Assembly (NCBI GenBank): GCA_028279945.1
Contig: JANQMT010000006.1
Coordinates: forward strand, 1-64,000
Direction of reading: 5' to 3'
DNA length: 64,000 nucleotides
Origin: JAKSCF01 sp028279945
Lineage (GTDB): Bacteria; Bacillota; Clostridia; Peptostreptococcales; JAAYPU01
Of the stretch, positions 50,561 through 60,656 are shown piece by piece (within the stretch, counting starts at the first letter, position 1; the number at the start of each line of letters is the position of its first letter). The position numbers were made by a program, and so were the translations under genes. Under the pieces are notes generated by a model. It did no database searches and was not told where the DNA came from. It saw only the letters and a program-made list of their open reading frames with translations.

Positions 50561-51307
50561 ATGAAAATTATAGGAGTAATCCCGGCACGTTATAAATCAA
50601 GTAGATTTGAAGGAAAGCCGTTAGCAGAAATAAGTGGTAAGCCAATGATCTGGTGGGTCTATCAACTAGCTATTAAAGTTAAAGAATTTGAAGCTGTTTA
50701 CGTCGCTACTGAAGATGATAGGATAAAAATTGCTTGTGAAGAACTTGGGATCAATGTAATAATGACCTCTGATGTGCATAAAACAGGAACTGATCGTATA
50801 GGTGAAGTTGCTAAAAAGGTTAAGGCAGATTTATATGTAAACATTCAGGGAGATGAACCGATGATCGAGCCTGAAACAATTGTTGAAGCAATTAAACCAT
50901 TTTATGAAAACAAGGAACTTCAGGTTTCTAATTTAATGACAGTTATCAAGGATCCTGTTGACGTAGTGAATTTTACAGTGCCAAAAGTGATAACGAATAA
51001 AGATGGCATTGGGATTTACCTTACAAGAAGTGCTGCGCCATATCCCAAAGGAAGTATCGATTATTCTTATTATAAGCAAGTATGCGTATATGGCTTTACT
51101 CCTAAGGCATTAGAGTTTTATTGTAGTAATCCTAGAGGGAAAGTAGAAAGCATTGAAGATATTGAAATATTGAGGTTTATCGAAAGTGGCTATAAAGTTC
51201 AATTTATAGAAGTTGATTCAGACACTGTAGCTGTTGACACTCCTAATGATTTAGAAAAAGTAAGAAAAATAATGAAAGAAATCAAAGGAGATGGTGCTAA
51301 TGAATAA
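50561..51307 (+). CDS. KdsB-like CMP-ulosonic acid synthetase
   Basis: This 248-aa cytidylyltransferase has PARYKSSRFEGKPLAEISGK (8-27), VNIQGDEPMIEPE and DTPNDLEKVR, all hallmarks of 3-deoxy-manno-octulosonate cytidylyltransferase (KdsB). KdsB normally activates Kdo in Gram-negative bacteria. Finding it in a Gram-positive-type polysaccharide locus without kdsA, kdsC or kdsD suggests a different 3-deoxy-ulosonic acid or another source of it. It overlaps the following aldolase gene by 8 bp. GGAGG precedes ATG 50561. Confidence 0.85.
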   Translation: MKIIGVIPARYKSSRFEGKPLAEISGKPMIWWVYQLAIKVKEFEAVYVATEDDRIKIACEELGINVIMTSDVHKTGTDRIGEVAKKVKADLYVNIQGDEPMIEPETIVEAIKPFYENKELQVSNLMTVIKDPVDVVNFTVPKVITNKDGIGIYLTRSAAPYPKGSIDYSYYKQVCVYGFTPKALEFYCSNPRGKVESIEDIEILRFIESGYKVQFIEVDSDTVAVDTPNDLEKVRKIMKEIKGDGANE

Positions 51308-52892
51308 AATTAATGTCCTTGACTGTACTTTGCGTGATGGTGGATACATTAACCAATGGCAGTTTGGTGAAAACAATATAAAAAAGATTATAAGTAGTCT
51401 CATTGATTCAAAAATAGATATTGTAGAATGTGGATTCTTAACAGAAAAAAAAGAACGGAATCAAGATTCATCATTGTTTGATAGTATTGAAAGAGTCGCA
51501 CAATATCTTCCGGTTCATAGAAAAGATAGTATGACAGTGGGTATGATTAATTTTGGAGAGTACGAAGTTGAGAATTTACCTCAAAATGATGGAACATCAA
51601 TAGATGGAATAAGAGTAGCATTTCATAAAAAAGACCTTGATGAAGCCTTAAAGATGTGTCAAATAATAATTAATAAAGGCTATAAGCTATTCATGCAACC
51701 CATGGTATCAGTATCTTATACAGATGAAGAGTTCATTAACTTAATTAATTGGTCTAATGAGTTAAACCCGTATGCATTTTATATTGTAGATAGTTTTGGA
51801 GTAATGAAAAGAAAAGATTTAATGAGATTATATTATTTAGTAGATCATAACCTTTCAAATGATATTTTTGTTGGTTACCATTCTCATAATAATATTCAAA
51901 TGGCATACTCGAATGCGCAGGCACTAGTTGATCTTAAAACGAAAAGAAAGCTCATCATTGACTCAAGTGTTTTTGGCATGGGGCGTGGTGCTGGGAATTT
52001 GAATACAGAGCTATTTATAGAATATCTTAATGAATTGAATGGTAGCAAGTATAAAATTAAACCCTTGTTAAAGATTATTGATCAAGTTTTAAATCCTATT
52101 TATGCGAGTAACTTCTGGGGATATTCATTACCTCACTATGTATCTGCTATGAATAACTGTCATCCTAACTATGCTTCTTATTTAGATGATAAGAGCACTT
52201 TAACTGTTGAGAACATTAATGAAATTCTTGAAGGGCTTGAAGAATCTACGAGAAACAATTTTGACAAAGATTATATTGAAAAACTTTATGTTCAATATCA
52301 GAATAGAGTAATTGCTGATGATAAAGCTAAAAAACAGCTTGAATCTCGTCTCAAGAATAAAACTGTTGTCATTATTGCACCAGGAAGTAGTATCAATGAA
52401 GAAAAAGAAAAAATTTCTGATATTATATCTTGTGAAAATTACCATACAATTGCAATAAACTTCAAGCCAGAAATGTTTGATTGTGATTATGTTTTTGTTA
52501 GTAATTTGAGACGTTATGAAGATTTCAAAAATAGTCGTAACTTAAAATTGATAAAAACATCAAATATTAAAAATGGAAATGTTGAAGGGATTGTAGTTAA
52601 CTATTCGGATTTACTGAATGATGTTGAAGCTGTTGAAGATAATGCTGGTATGATGCTAATAAAACTCTTAATAGATATTGGAGTAGAGAAAATTAAATTG
52701 GCTGGACTGGATGGTTATTCGCATGATATCTATGATAACTTTGCTAAAAAAGATTTGGCTTTCATTAAGAGCTCTTCCGTCATGGACGCTATGAATTCAG
52801 GCATGGAAAAGATATTGAATAGATTTGCAGAATTAATTGACATTGAGTTTATAACAACACCAAGATTTGTTAAGTTAGGAGGCTCTCAATGA
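51300..52892 (+). CDS. HMGL-type (DRE-TIM) aldolase fused to an unrecognised C-terminal domain
   Basis: Residues 1 to about 290 form a DRE-TIM metallolyase barrel: LDCTLRDGGY (5-14) is the DRE-like motif and GYHSHNN holds the HxH metal ligands. The family makes or breaks C-C bonds next to a 2-oxo acid, as in 4-hydroxy-2-oxovalerate aldolase. Residues about 350-530 (VVIIAPGSS, then DCDYVFVSNLRRYEDF) form a second alpha/beta domain reminiscent of MptE/DUF115-like nucleotide-sugar proteins, but I am not certain. Between a KdsB-like and a KdgK-like gene, it is the natural candidate to build a 3-deoxy-ulosonic acid from pyruvate and an aldehyde. ATG 51300 follows GGAG by 9 bp. Confidence 0.8.
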   Translation: MNKINVLDCTLRDGGYINQWQFGENNIKKIISSLIDSKIDIVECGFLTEKKERNQDSSLFDSIERVAQYLPVHRKDSMTVGMINFGEYEVENLPQNDGTSIDGIRVAFHKKDLDEALKMCQIIINKGYKLFMQPMVSVSYTDEEFINLINWSNELNPYAFYIVDSFGVMKRKDLMRLYYLVDHNLSNDIFVGYHSHNNIQMAYSNAQALVDLKTKRKLIIDSSVFGMGRGAGNLNTELFIEYLNELNGSKYKIKPLLKIIDQVLNPIYASNFWGYSLPHYVSAMNNCHPNYASYLDDKSTLTVENINEILEGLEESTRNNFDKDYIEKLYVQYQNRVIADDKAKKQLESRLKNKTVVIIAPGSSINEEKEKISDIISCENYHTIAINFKPEMFDCDYVFVSNLRRYEDFKNSRNLKLIKTSNIKNGNVEGIVVNYSDLLNDVEAVEDNAGMMLIKLLIDIGVEKIKLAGLDGYSHDIYDNFAKKDLAFIKSSSVMDAMNSGMEKILNRFAELIDIEFITTPRFVKLGGSQ

Positions 52893-53914
52893 AAGTAGTT
52901 ACTTTAGGTGAAATACTGTTAAGATTAGCTCCGCAAGGATACAAGAAACTCTTTCAGAATGATGTTTTTGAAACCTCTTTTTGCGGTGCAGAGGCGAATG
53001 TTGCAGTATCATTAGCCAATTATGGGATAGATTCATGTTTTGTTACAAAAGTTCCAGATAATGAAGTAGGACAAGCTGCAATTAATTCTCTTAGATATTT
53101 CGGAGTGGATACTTCAAAAGTGATTAAGAGTGGAGAGCGTTTAGGTTTATATTATCTAGAAAAAGGTGCGAGTCAAAGACCTTCTAAGGTTCTCTATGAT
53201 AGAGCTTTTTCAGCAATAGCTAATTCAAATGTTGAAGATTATAATTGGGATCATATATTTGATGGTGCAAAATGGTTTCACTTTACAGGTATAAATCCAG
53301 CATTAAGTGAAGAAATGTCAAAGATATCTTTAGAAGCATGTAAGGCTGCTAAGGAAAAAGGCATTACGATAAGTTGTGATATTAACTACAGAAGCAAGTT
53401 ATGGACAAAAGATGAGGCAAGAGAAACAATGACAAAACTCATGAAGTATGTAGACGCTTGTATTGGAAATGAAGAGGATGCAGAGAATGTTTTCGGAATA
53501 AAAGCGGAAAATACCGATGTTTTAAGTGGCGATATAGATCATAAAAGTTATGATAAGGTTGCTAAGAAGATTAGTGATGCATTTGGTTGCAAATATGTTG
53601 CTATGTCCTTAAGATCAAGCTTAACAGCATCTACGAATAAATGGGCAGGTATGCTCTATTCAAAGGACGATGATAAGTATTTTCTTTCAAAAGAATACCT
53701 GATTGATATAGTAGATAGAGTTGGTAGTGGTGATAGTTTTGCTGCTGGGATAATTTTCTCATTGGCTAATAAAATAGAAGGACAAGATACAATTGATTTT
53801 GCAGTTGCTGCTAGTTGCTTGAAACATACTCAAGAGGGCGACTATAATCGGGTAAACGTTGAGGATGTATTGGCACTAGTAAATGGTGATAGTTCTGGAA
53901 GAGTAAAAAGATAA
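52889..53914 (+). CDS. PfkB-family sugar kinase, 2-keto-3-deoxygluconate kinase-like
   Basis: This 341-aa protein of the ribokinase family starts MKVVTLGEILLRLAP, has the GAEANVAVSLA substrate segment, DINYRSKLW, and the anion-hole/catalytic motif DRVGSGDSFAAG. It most resembles KdgK, which phosphorylates 2-keto-3-deoxygluconate. The stop codon of the aldolase overlaps its start by 4 bp. Within the KdsB-aldolase-kinase set it may phosphorylate a 3-deoxy-2-keto acid or its precursor. A catabolic KDG role seems less likely because no KDPG aldolase is nearby. Confidence 0.82.
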   Translation: MKVVTLGEILLRLAPQGYKKLFQNDVFETSFCGAEANVAVSLANYGIDSCFVTKVPDNEVGQAAINSLRYFGVDTSKVIKSGERLGLYYLEKGASQRPSKVLYDRAFSAIANSNVEDYNWDHIFDGAKWFHFTGINPALSEEMSKISLEACKAAKEKGITISCDINYRSKLWTKDEARETMTKLMKYVDACIGNEEDAENVFGIKAENTDVLSGDIDHKSYDKVAKKISDAFGCKYVAMSLRSSLTASTNKWAGMLYSKDDDKYFLSKEYLIDIVDRVGSGDSFAAGIIFSLANKIEGQDTIDFAVAASCLKHTQEGDYNRVNVEDVLALVNGDSSGRVKR

Positions 53915-53937
53915 AAATGAGTTGAGGAGTTATAGAT

Positions 53938-55119
53938 ATGAAAATTGTTCATGTTTGTCTGGCGGGTATCGGTGTCAATGATGGCTGGACTTATCAAGAA
54001 AACTTACTAACAAAATATCATAAAAAGCTGGGTCATGATGTTACAATAGTAACTTCTCAATGGGTAAGAAATCAAAAAGGTGGCGTGAAAATAGATAATC
54101 GTAGTGATTATTATGATGATAATGGATGTAAGGTGTTAAGGTTAGAAATAAAGAATAATCGCAAACAATCATTTAGGTTTAAGAGGTATCGAGACGTATA
54201 CAAGACTATGACAGAAGAATCTCCAGATGTTTTATTTATTCATAATATCCAATTTATGGACATTTATGAAATTATAAAGTACCTTAAAGTGAACTCTAAG
54301 ATAAAAGTATATGTAGATAGTCATACGGACTTTTCGAACAGTGCATCAAATTGGATTTCTAAAAATGTACTTCATAGAGTAATTTGGAGATTTTGTGCTA
54401 AAAGCATAGAGCCTTATACTAGAAAATTTTACGGCGTTCTACCAGCAAGAGTGGATTTTTTGAAAAATGTGTATAGAATTCCATCAGAAAAAACGGAACT
54501 TCTGGTTATGGGGGCAGATGATGAAAGAGTTAGTACAGCTTTAGATGATAAGGTAAATTTGAGAATAAGAAATAAGTTTAATATTGATATAGATGATTTT
54601 TTGATTGTAACAGGTGGTAAGATAGATTTGGCAAAAAGGCAAACAATTCTTTTAATGGAAGCAGTTAAAAAAATTGATAATCCAAAAGTGAAATTACTAG
54701 TATTTGGGTCAGTTGTTGATGAATTAAAAGATCAAGTCACACAAATGTGTGATGGCGAAAAAATCCAGTATATAGGTTGGGCAAACGAAGAACAAAGTTA
54801 TGAATATTTTGCTTCGTCAGATTTGGTGATATTCCCAGGGAGGCATTCTGTATACTGGGAGTTAGTGGCAGGACTTGGGAAGCCTATGGTAGTCAAATTT
54901 TGGAATGGTACCACGCATATTGATGTAGGAGGAAATTGTGAATTCCTTTATGAAGATACAGTAGAAGAACTTATTCAGAAAATTAATTTATTAATAAAAG
55001 ATAATAAAAAGTTCGAAAATATGAAACATAACGCAAAAAATAAGGCATCAGTAATATTTTTATATAAAAATATTGCACTTCACAGTATTAATTATGAACC
55101 TAAAATAGATAACAAATAA
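53938..55119 (+). CDS. GT4-family glycosyltransferase
   Basis: This 393-aa GT-B enzyme has IVTGGKIDLAKRQ (a donor-domain strand) and the C-terminal SSDLVIFPGRHSVYWE segment, where the conserved acidic pair of GT4 enzymes lies. It is probably one of the repeat-unit glycosyltransferases. Donor and acceptor are unknown. It is the last gene of the tightly packed segment and is followed by a 372-bp AT-rich gap. Confidence 0.8.
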   Translation: MKIVHVCLAGIGVNDGWTYQENLLTKYHKKLGHDVTIVTSQWVRNQKGGVKIDNRSDYYDDNGCKVLRLEIKNNRKQSFRFKRYRDVYKTMTEESPDVLFIHNIQFMDIYEIIKYLKVNSKIKVYVDSHTDFSNSASNWISKNVLHRVIWRFCAKSIEPYTRKFYGVLPARVDFLKNVYRIPSEKTELLVMGADDERVSTALDDKVNLRIRNKFNIDIDDFLIVTGGKIDLAKRQTILLMEAVKKIDNPKVKLLVFGSVVDELKDQVTQMCDGEKIQYIGWANEEQSYEYFASSDLVIFPGRHSVYWELVAGLGKPMVVKFWNGTTHIDVGGNCEFLYEDTVEELIQKINLLIKDNKKFENMKHNAKNKASVIFLYKNIALHSINYEPKIDNK

Positions 55120-55491
55120 ACGATGTTCATTTAATGAGGCTGTTCGAAAATTGAAATATAATATCTGAGATTATACTTAGTGTTTTGTAATACTTTTATA
55201 AAAATATTAAATCGCAAATTGCAATAAAGCAGTAAAATTTTGTAGTAAAGAAAAAATGCTTATCCACCATAGATGAAAACATTTAAGGTTTTATATTTTT
55301 CTAAATTAAACCCATGCTATATAATATATAATTCAAGCTAAGATTTAACAAGAAATTTTTTACAACAGTTAGTGTAGCACTTTATTTTCTATTTACACAG
55401 AATAATTTAAAATGAATGTACAGGGATAGGTTAGAAAAATGAATAGTTGTATATGTTGAAAAAATTTTATTAGAAAGAAGTAGGTGATAAA
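55120..55491. other. AT-rich intergenic region, no gene seen
   Basis: I see no coding frame, strong hairpin or riboswitch here. A TATAAT box (55320-55325) with a poor -35 (TTTTCT) could be a promoter for the polymerase gene. GAAGTAGGTGAT precedes the next ATG. Confidence 0.4.
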
Positions 55492-56799
55492 ATGGAAGAC
55501 ACATTTATTATAGTATTTGACACCATAACACTAATTATTTCATTAGTTCTTCTTATAAAATCATATATGAGGATGACTCGAACAAAAAAAACGGTTTATT
55601 TAGTACATTTTGTTTTCTTTGCTATATATGTTTTTCCAATTGCGTTAGATATTTTTTATGATTACCCTAACTATGGAGCGAATCGAGCTTACTATGGTTT
55701 TTATATCTCACATAAAGACTCATACGTAAGATTAGTTTATGATGTTATTATAATTATTAGTCAATTAATTATTCTTTATATAGGTAATAGAAAACCAAAA
55801 CTGAAAAAAAACAGAAATTCTGATACGACAGATAATAAAGAAATCTTAATCACTAAATTTGATTCACCCATAACAAATATAGTGCTGTTTTTCCTTGGCT
55901 CTTTTACAGTATTATCAGTATTATTGTCCCCGCTACCAAAGCAAATGCTGTATATAATATCATGGAGAGAGACCGGTTTAGTAATTCTATCAGAGCAAAT
56001 GAAGGTTTATTATTATTTTGTAGAGCGTTTTGCATTTATTAGTCTGGTTTCAGCAGTAATTTTTATCTTAGCAAATAAACATAAGCATAGATTGTTAAAA
56101 ATATTAACGGTATTATTTATGATGATGACTATTTGTGTACAATCCAAACGCGCAATTGTAGTTGTATTATTTTTTGTAATACTAAGTTTTATTGTATTTA
56201 ATAAAAAAGGTATAAATACAAAAAAATTTACAATTATTTTAGGCTTAATGGCACTTGTAACATTATATTATAGTATGTTTATTCTTATAAGCAATAGGGG
56301 TTATACCATAGGTAGTGATGGAAGATTATATACATTGTTAAGGATAGATTTTTTTCGCGATGATAGATTGAGGATGGTTATATATTCTTTACTCTATCCC
56401 GCTAATATGAATATAATTGAATATCCATTTCAAAGTTTTATTAACCAAATTGGTGCTTTATTCCCTTTAGAATACTTAGGATTACAGGTAACAGGATACA
56501 ATTCTTTTTTTACATCTGCATTAAGAGGTATTCCATTTACGAAAAGTGTAAATTCAATGACAACATCTTTTTTTGATGAAAGTTTAGCTAATTTTGGATT
56601 TTTGGGGTTTTGGATAGCACCTTCAATTTATGGGAAGATATGTCATGTTGCTGATGAATATACGAGCTTAATCAGACCGCTCGTTGTTTCAACTTTACTT
56701 TTTATGCTTATGTTACCTTTGAACTATATATTTTGGTTTATTCAAACTTGTATTATTATTTTATTTATCGAAAAACGAATTAGAAGAATTAATGATTAG
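55492..56799 (+). CDS. O-antigen polymerase-like membrane protein (Wzy)
   Basis: This 435-aa protein has about 10-11 hydrophobic helices and a larger polar segment near residues 260-330 (SNRGYTIGSDGRLYTLLRID), the layout of Wzy-type oligosaccharide repeat-unit polymerases. No sequence motif is diagnostic, so the call rests on topology and on the presence of a flippase and initiating transferase in the locus. It would link repeat units outside the membrane. An AGAAGTAGGTG ribosome site precedes ATG 55492. Confidence 0.75.
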   Translation: MEDTFIIVFDTITLIISLVLLIKSYMRMTRTKKTVYLVHFVFFAIYVFPIALDIFYDYPNYGANRAYYGFYISHKDSYVRLVYDVIIIISQLIILYIGNRKPKLKKNRNSDTTDNKEILITKFDSPITNIVLFFLGSFTVLSVLLSPLPKQMLYIISWRETGLVILSEQMKVYYYFVERFAFISLVSAVIFILANKHKHRLLKILTVLFMMMTICVQSKRAIVVVLFFVILSFIVFNKKGINTKKFTIILGLMALVTLYYSMFILISNRGYTIGSDGRLYTLLRIDFFRDDRLRMVIYSLLYPANMNIIEYPFQSFINQIGALFPLEYLGLQVTGYNSFFTSALRGIPFTKSVNSMTTSFFDESLANFGFLGFWIAPSIYGKICHVADEYTSLIRPLVVSTLLFMLMLPLNYIFWFIQTCIIILFIEKRIRRIND

Positions 56800-57068
56800 T
56801 ATAATGTAAACCTAAAATAAAAAAAAAGTATGAAAGATGATCTGAAAATGATTGCTTGAGATATGAAGAGTATATCTGATGAGAATAACAATAATGATTA
56901 GATTGAAAAATACAACATAATTTATTGTTATAATTATTTAGTAGTAAATGCTTTATAGTAATAAAATGACAATGACATATTCCTTTGCTTTAAATCAAAA
57001 CGTTTTTATTAATTTAAAATATGATTTAGAACTTTTACACAAAAAATCAAGTCAAGGGGGAGATATTG

Positions 57069-58143
57069 ATGAAAATAACAATAGCTGGAACAGGATATGT
57101 TGGTTTGTCCAATGCAATACTATTAGCACAGCACAATGAGGTAATTTCAGTAGACCTCGTTAAAGAAAAAGTTGATATGATTAATAATAAAAAAGCTCCA
57201 ATTGTTGACTCGGAAATCGAAGAGTATCTTGCTACTAAAGATCTTAATTTAAGAGCAACTACTGATAATAACGAGGCCTATAAAGAGGCTGACTATGTAA
57301 TTATTTCAACTCCAACAAACTATGACCCAGAGAAGAACTGCTTTAATACAAGAACAGTTGAAGCTGTAATCGCAAATGTTCTTTCAATAAATCCAGAAGC
57401 AGTAATGATTATAAAGTCTACAGTGCCAGTAGGATATACAGAATCAATCAAAAAAAAGCTTGATACTAAGAATGTCATCTTTTCGCCAGAGTTCTTGAGA
57501 GAAGGAAAAGCACTATATGACAATCTTTATCCTTCTAGAATTGTAGTTGGTGAGAAATCGGAGAGGGCAATAGTGTTCGCTGAACTGCTTGCTCAAGGAG
57601 CTATCAAAGAAAATATTGACATTCTTTACACGGGTGCTTCTGAAGCAGAAGCCATCAAACTTTTTGCTAATACTTATTTTGCAATGAGAGTTGCGTTTTT
57701 CAATGAACTAGGTTCTTACTCAGAAGTAAGGGGCTTGGATTCAAAACAAATCATTGAAGGTGTAGGACTGGATCTGCGTATAGGTACTCACTATAATAAC
57801 CCTTCATTTGGTTATGGCGGATACTGCTTGCCAAAGGATACAAAGCAATTATTAGCAAATTACTAGGATGTCCCTCAAAACAATGACAGCTATAGTTGAT
57901 GCTAACAGAACAAGAAAAGATCATGTGGCTGATATGATAATTAAGAGACAACCAAAGATTGTAGGAATCTACAGACTCACAATGAAGATGGACTCTGATA
58001 ACTTCCGTCAGTCTGCGATTCAAGGTGTAATGAAGCGTATTAAAGCCAAAGGTATTGATGTTATAGTAGTGAACAGACTATCGAATGAAATAAAAGATGT
58101 AGTTGACAAGGTCTATACAAGAGATTTATTTAGTAGATATTAA
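57069..58143 (+). pseudogene. broken UDP-sugar 6-dehydrogenase (ugd-like)
   Basis: The first 265 codons encode the NAD-binding and central domains of a UDP-glucose/UDP-N-acetyl sugar dehydrogenase (KITIAGTGYVGLSNA, FSPEFLREG, FGYGGYCLPKDTKQLLANY), including the catalytic Cys. Then a TAG stop (57864-57866) interrupts LLANY-stop-DVPQN, and a frame change follows within 20 bp. The C-terminal domain resumes in another frame (MTAIVDANRTRKDHVADM) and ends VYTRDLFSRY at 58143, but about 30 residues between KAKGIDVIV and VNRLSNEIKD are missing. Nonsense, frameshift and deletion together mean it is almost certainly inactive, although the N-terminal part could still be translated. It begins at ATG 57069 after AAGGGGGAG. 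Confidence 0.85.
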
Positions 58144-58326
58144 GTTGATAAATTAGAGGCAAAATAATTGAATATTGTTTAATGCTTATTTCTCTGTAAT
58201 TAAATTGTAAATATTTACAACAATAACATTTCATATAAACAAATAAAAAGTATTTTTATTATCCTAACAGCACCGCTTACTATTTAAGCTTAAAAATAAT
58301 GTGAACGCGAAAAGAGGAGTTGCTTT

Positions 58327-59421
58327 ATGAACATATGTTATTTATTAGCTGGTTTTTCTGGCACTGGAGGTATAGGTAGAGTTACATCGATTTTAGTAAA
58401 TGAGTTACAAAAAAATTCGAATTATAAAATTTTTACTTTGTGTTACGCTAAAACTAAAAAAGAAGATGTTTATGAGCTGAAATCTAATATTACTAAAGAA
58501 TATCTTCTAGAAAAAAAAGTTAGCATGCTAAAAAGTTTATTGAAGGGCTCTTTTATCAAATCAAGACAATATTTAGTCAATAATGAAATTGATATTTTAA
58601 TTGCTTGTGGTACTATTTATTATCTAATTGCAGTAATTAGTACTATAGGATTAAAAACTAAAGTTATCTGTTGGGAACATTCAAATGTTCAAAATAATAA
58701 TGATCATGCTTTTCAAGCATATACCAGAAAATTTGGTGCTATTAGGTCGAACCTTATTGTAACTTTGACAAAGCATGATAAGGCTAGTTTTATTAATGAA
58801 TATGGAGTTACTAAGGTTAAACAGGTTTATAATCCCATAGATAATGCTATTCTTGATAGTATTAGTGATTATTGTTTAGAATCTAAAAAAATTATTAGTG
58901 TTGGTAGGCTTTCATATCCGAAGAACTTTGAGAATTTAATTGAGGTTGCTCAAATTATATTTAAGAAGCATCCAGATTGGGAATGGCATATCTATGGTGA
59001 AGGGGAACTAAAAGATGATCTGCAATATAAAATAAATCAATATAATATTCAAAATAATTTGTTTTTAAAAGGTAAAGTATATAATTTGTATGAATTGTAT
59101 AATGAGTATTCTTTTTTAGTAATGACATCAAGATATGAAGGGTTTCCGATGACTCTTCTTGAAGGATTAGCGAACGGATTGCCATTAATAAGCTATGATG
59201 TATTAACGGGACCTAATGAAATTATAACTAATAATGAGAATGGATTTTTGATTTCTCCTTTTGATATTGAGGAAATGGCCAATAAAATTTTAGAGTTGAT
59301 TAGCAATGCAGAGCTTAGATTAAAAATTTCAAATAATAATGCTGAAAAGTCTAAAGAATATAGCTTGGACAGTATTGTAAAACAATGGGAGCATATATTT
59401 GAGGAAATGGTAAATTCCTAA
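58327..59421 (+). CDS. GT4-family glycosyltransferase
   Basis: This 364-aa GT-B enzyme has a donor domain with ISVGRLSYPKNFENLI (about 180-195) and the EX7E-type signature MTSRYEGFPMTLLEGLANGLPLISYD. The N-terminus GFSGTGGIGRV is the typical GT4 loop. All key residues are intact. It resembles GT4 transferases of capsule and O-antigen loci that add hexose or HexNAc. AAAGAGGAG precedes ATG 58327. Confidence 0.87.
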   Translation: MNICYLLAGFSGTGGIGRVTSILVNELQKNSNYKIFTLCYAKTKKEDVYELKSNITKEYLLEKKVSMLKSLLKGSFIKSRQYLVNNEIDILIACGTIYYLIAVISTIGLKTKVICWEHSNVQNNNDHAFQAYTRKFGAIRSNLIVTLTKHDKASFINEYGVTKVKQVYNPIDNAILDSISDYCLESKKIISVGRLSYPKNFENLIEVAQIIFKKHPDWEWHIYGEGELKDDLQYKINQYNIQNNLFLKGKVYNLYELYNEYSFLVMTSRYEGFPMTLLEGLANGLPLISYDVLTGPNEIITNNENGFLISPFDIEEMANKILELISNAELRLKISNNNAEKSKEYSLDSIVKQWEHIFEEMVNS

Positions 59422-59466
59422 CTATTAGTGGAAAACTGACTTAATTAGTTCGAGAGGAGAACATTA

Positions 59467-60651
59467 ATGGATAAAATTGCAATTTTTAATTCAACTGGTG
59501 TGAAGCAGAATAAAGGTGGGCCAAGCGGATATCTGTTCAATCTTAGTTCTGGCTTAAACCAAATAGGATCAAGCTTAAAAATTTTTACATTGGATGAAGA
59601 GAGTAAGCCAATGAGAATACCGAAAGTAAACTTTAAGACATCTAATAATCAAATATTAAATGAGATGAGAAACATTTTGTACTTTTTTAAAAGAGGATTT
59701 ATTTGTAAAAAAAATATTGATCTTTCAATACATGAATACTCAGTTATTCATACGCATAGTTGTGAGGATGTTTTTTATTTAAGAAAATTTGTAAATTATA
59801 AAGGGAAAATAATTCTTACTTCACATAGACCAGAACCCTTATATAAAGAAATAATTGAGGGTCTGAAAGTTAAGCATAAAACTAAATGGAAATACAGCAT
59901 ATTAAAAATTGCATTAATGAAAATTGAAAAGCTTGGGTATAGAGAGAGCGATGGTTATATTTTTCCAAGTACAGCAGCGATGGAAATATACAGTGAATTT
60001 CCTGGTTTTATTGACGCTTCTGAAAATAAACCAACAGAATTTGTCTTTACAGGGACAGTAAAAAAAGAACCAGATATTAGCAGAGCTGAATATAGATACA
60101 AATTAGGAATAAGTGAGAAAAATAAAGTAGTGTGTTTTATTGGAAGGCATAATGCAATAAAAGGATATGATTTATTGACATCTCTTTCAGACCGCCTTAA
60201 AGCGGAAGATATACACGTTGTTTGCGCAGGGCCTAACAATATGCTGGCATCTCCTGAAAATTCACATTGGATTGAATTAGGCTTTATAAGTGACCCATTT
60301 AACTTAATTAATGCTGCGGATATAGTCGTAATACCAAATAGGAATACTTATTTTGATTTAATAATCGTCGAAATTTTATCTCAAGGCCGAATAGTAATCA
60401 CATCAGATACAGGTGGAAATTTAGACATCGCAAAATGTACGAGAGGATTAATACTTTTTAAAAGCGGTGATAAAGAATCTTTATATGACACTATTAAAAG
60501 TACATTTAAGCTATCTGATGTTAATTTAGATTCTCTATCACAGGGAAATATGGATTTTTATGATAGTTATTGTTCTGTAGATAAATTTGCTAATAATTAT
60601 ATAAATGCGGTAAGAGTGTTAGTAAAAAAAATATTGAACAACAAAGGATAA
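59467..60651 (+). CDS. GT4-family glycosyltransferase
   Basis: This 394-aa GT-B enzyme begins with KGGPSGYLFNLSSGL, the Gly-rich acceptor-side loop, and has VCFIGRHNAIKGYDLL and the C-terminal FDLIIVEILSQGRIVITSDTGG (EX7E-like) donor motif. It is a repeat-unit transferase of unknown specificity. GAGAGGAGA precedes ATG 59467, and the flippase gene follows after 5 bp. Confidence 0.85.
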   Translation: MDKIAIFNSTGVKQNKGGPSGYLFNLSSGLNQIGSSLKIFTLDEESKPMRIPKVNFKTSNNQILNEMRNILYFFKRGFICKKNIDLSIHEYSVIHTHSCEDVFYLRKFVNYKGKIILTSHRPEPLYKEIIEGLKVKHKTKWKYSILKIALMKIEKLGYRESDGYIFPSTAAMEIYSEFPGFIDASENKPTEFVFTGTVKKEPDISRAEYRYKLGISEKNKVVCFIGRHNAIKGYDLLTSLSDRLKAEDIHVVCAGPNNMLASPENSHWIELGFISDPFNLINAADIVVIPNRNTYFDLIIVEILSQGRIVITSDTGGNLDIAKCTRGLILFKSGDKESLYDTIKSTFKLSDVNLDSLSQGNMDFYDSYCSVDKFANNYINAVRVLVKKILNNKG

Positions 60652-60656
60652 ATATT

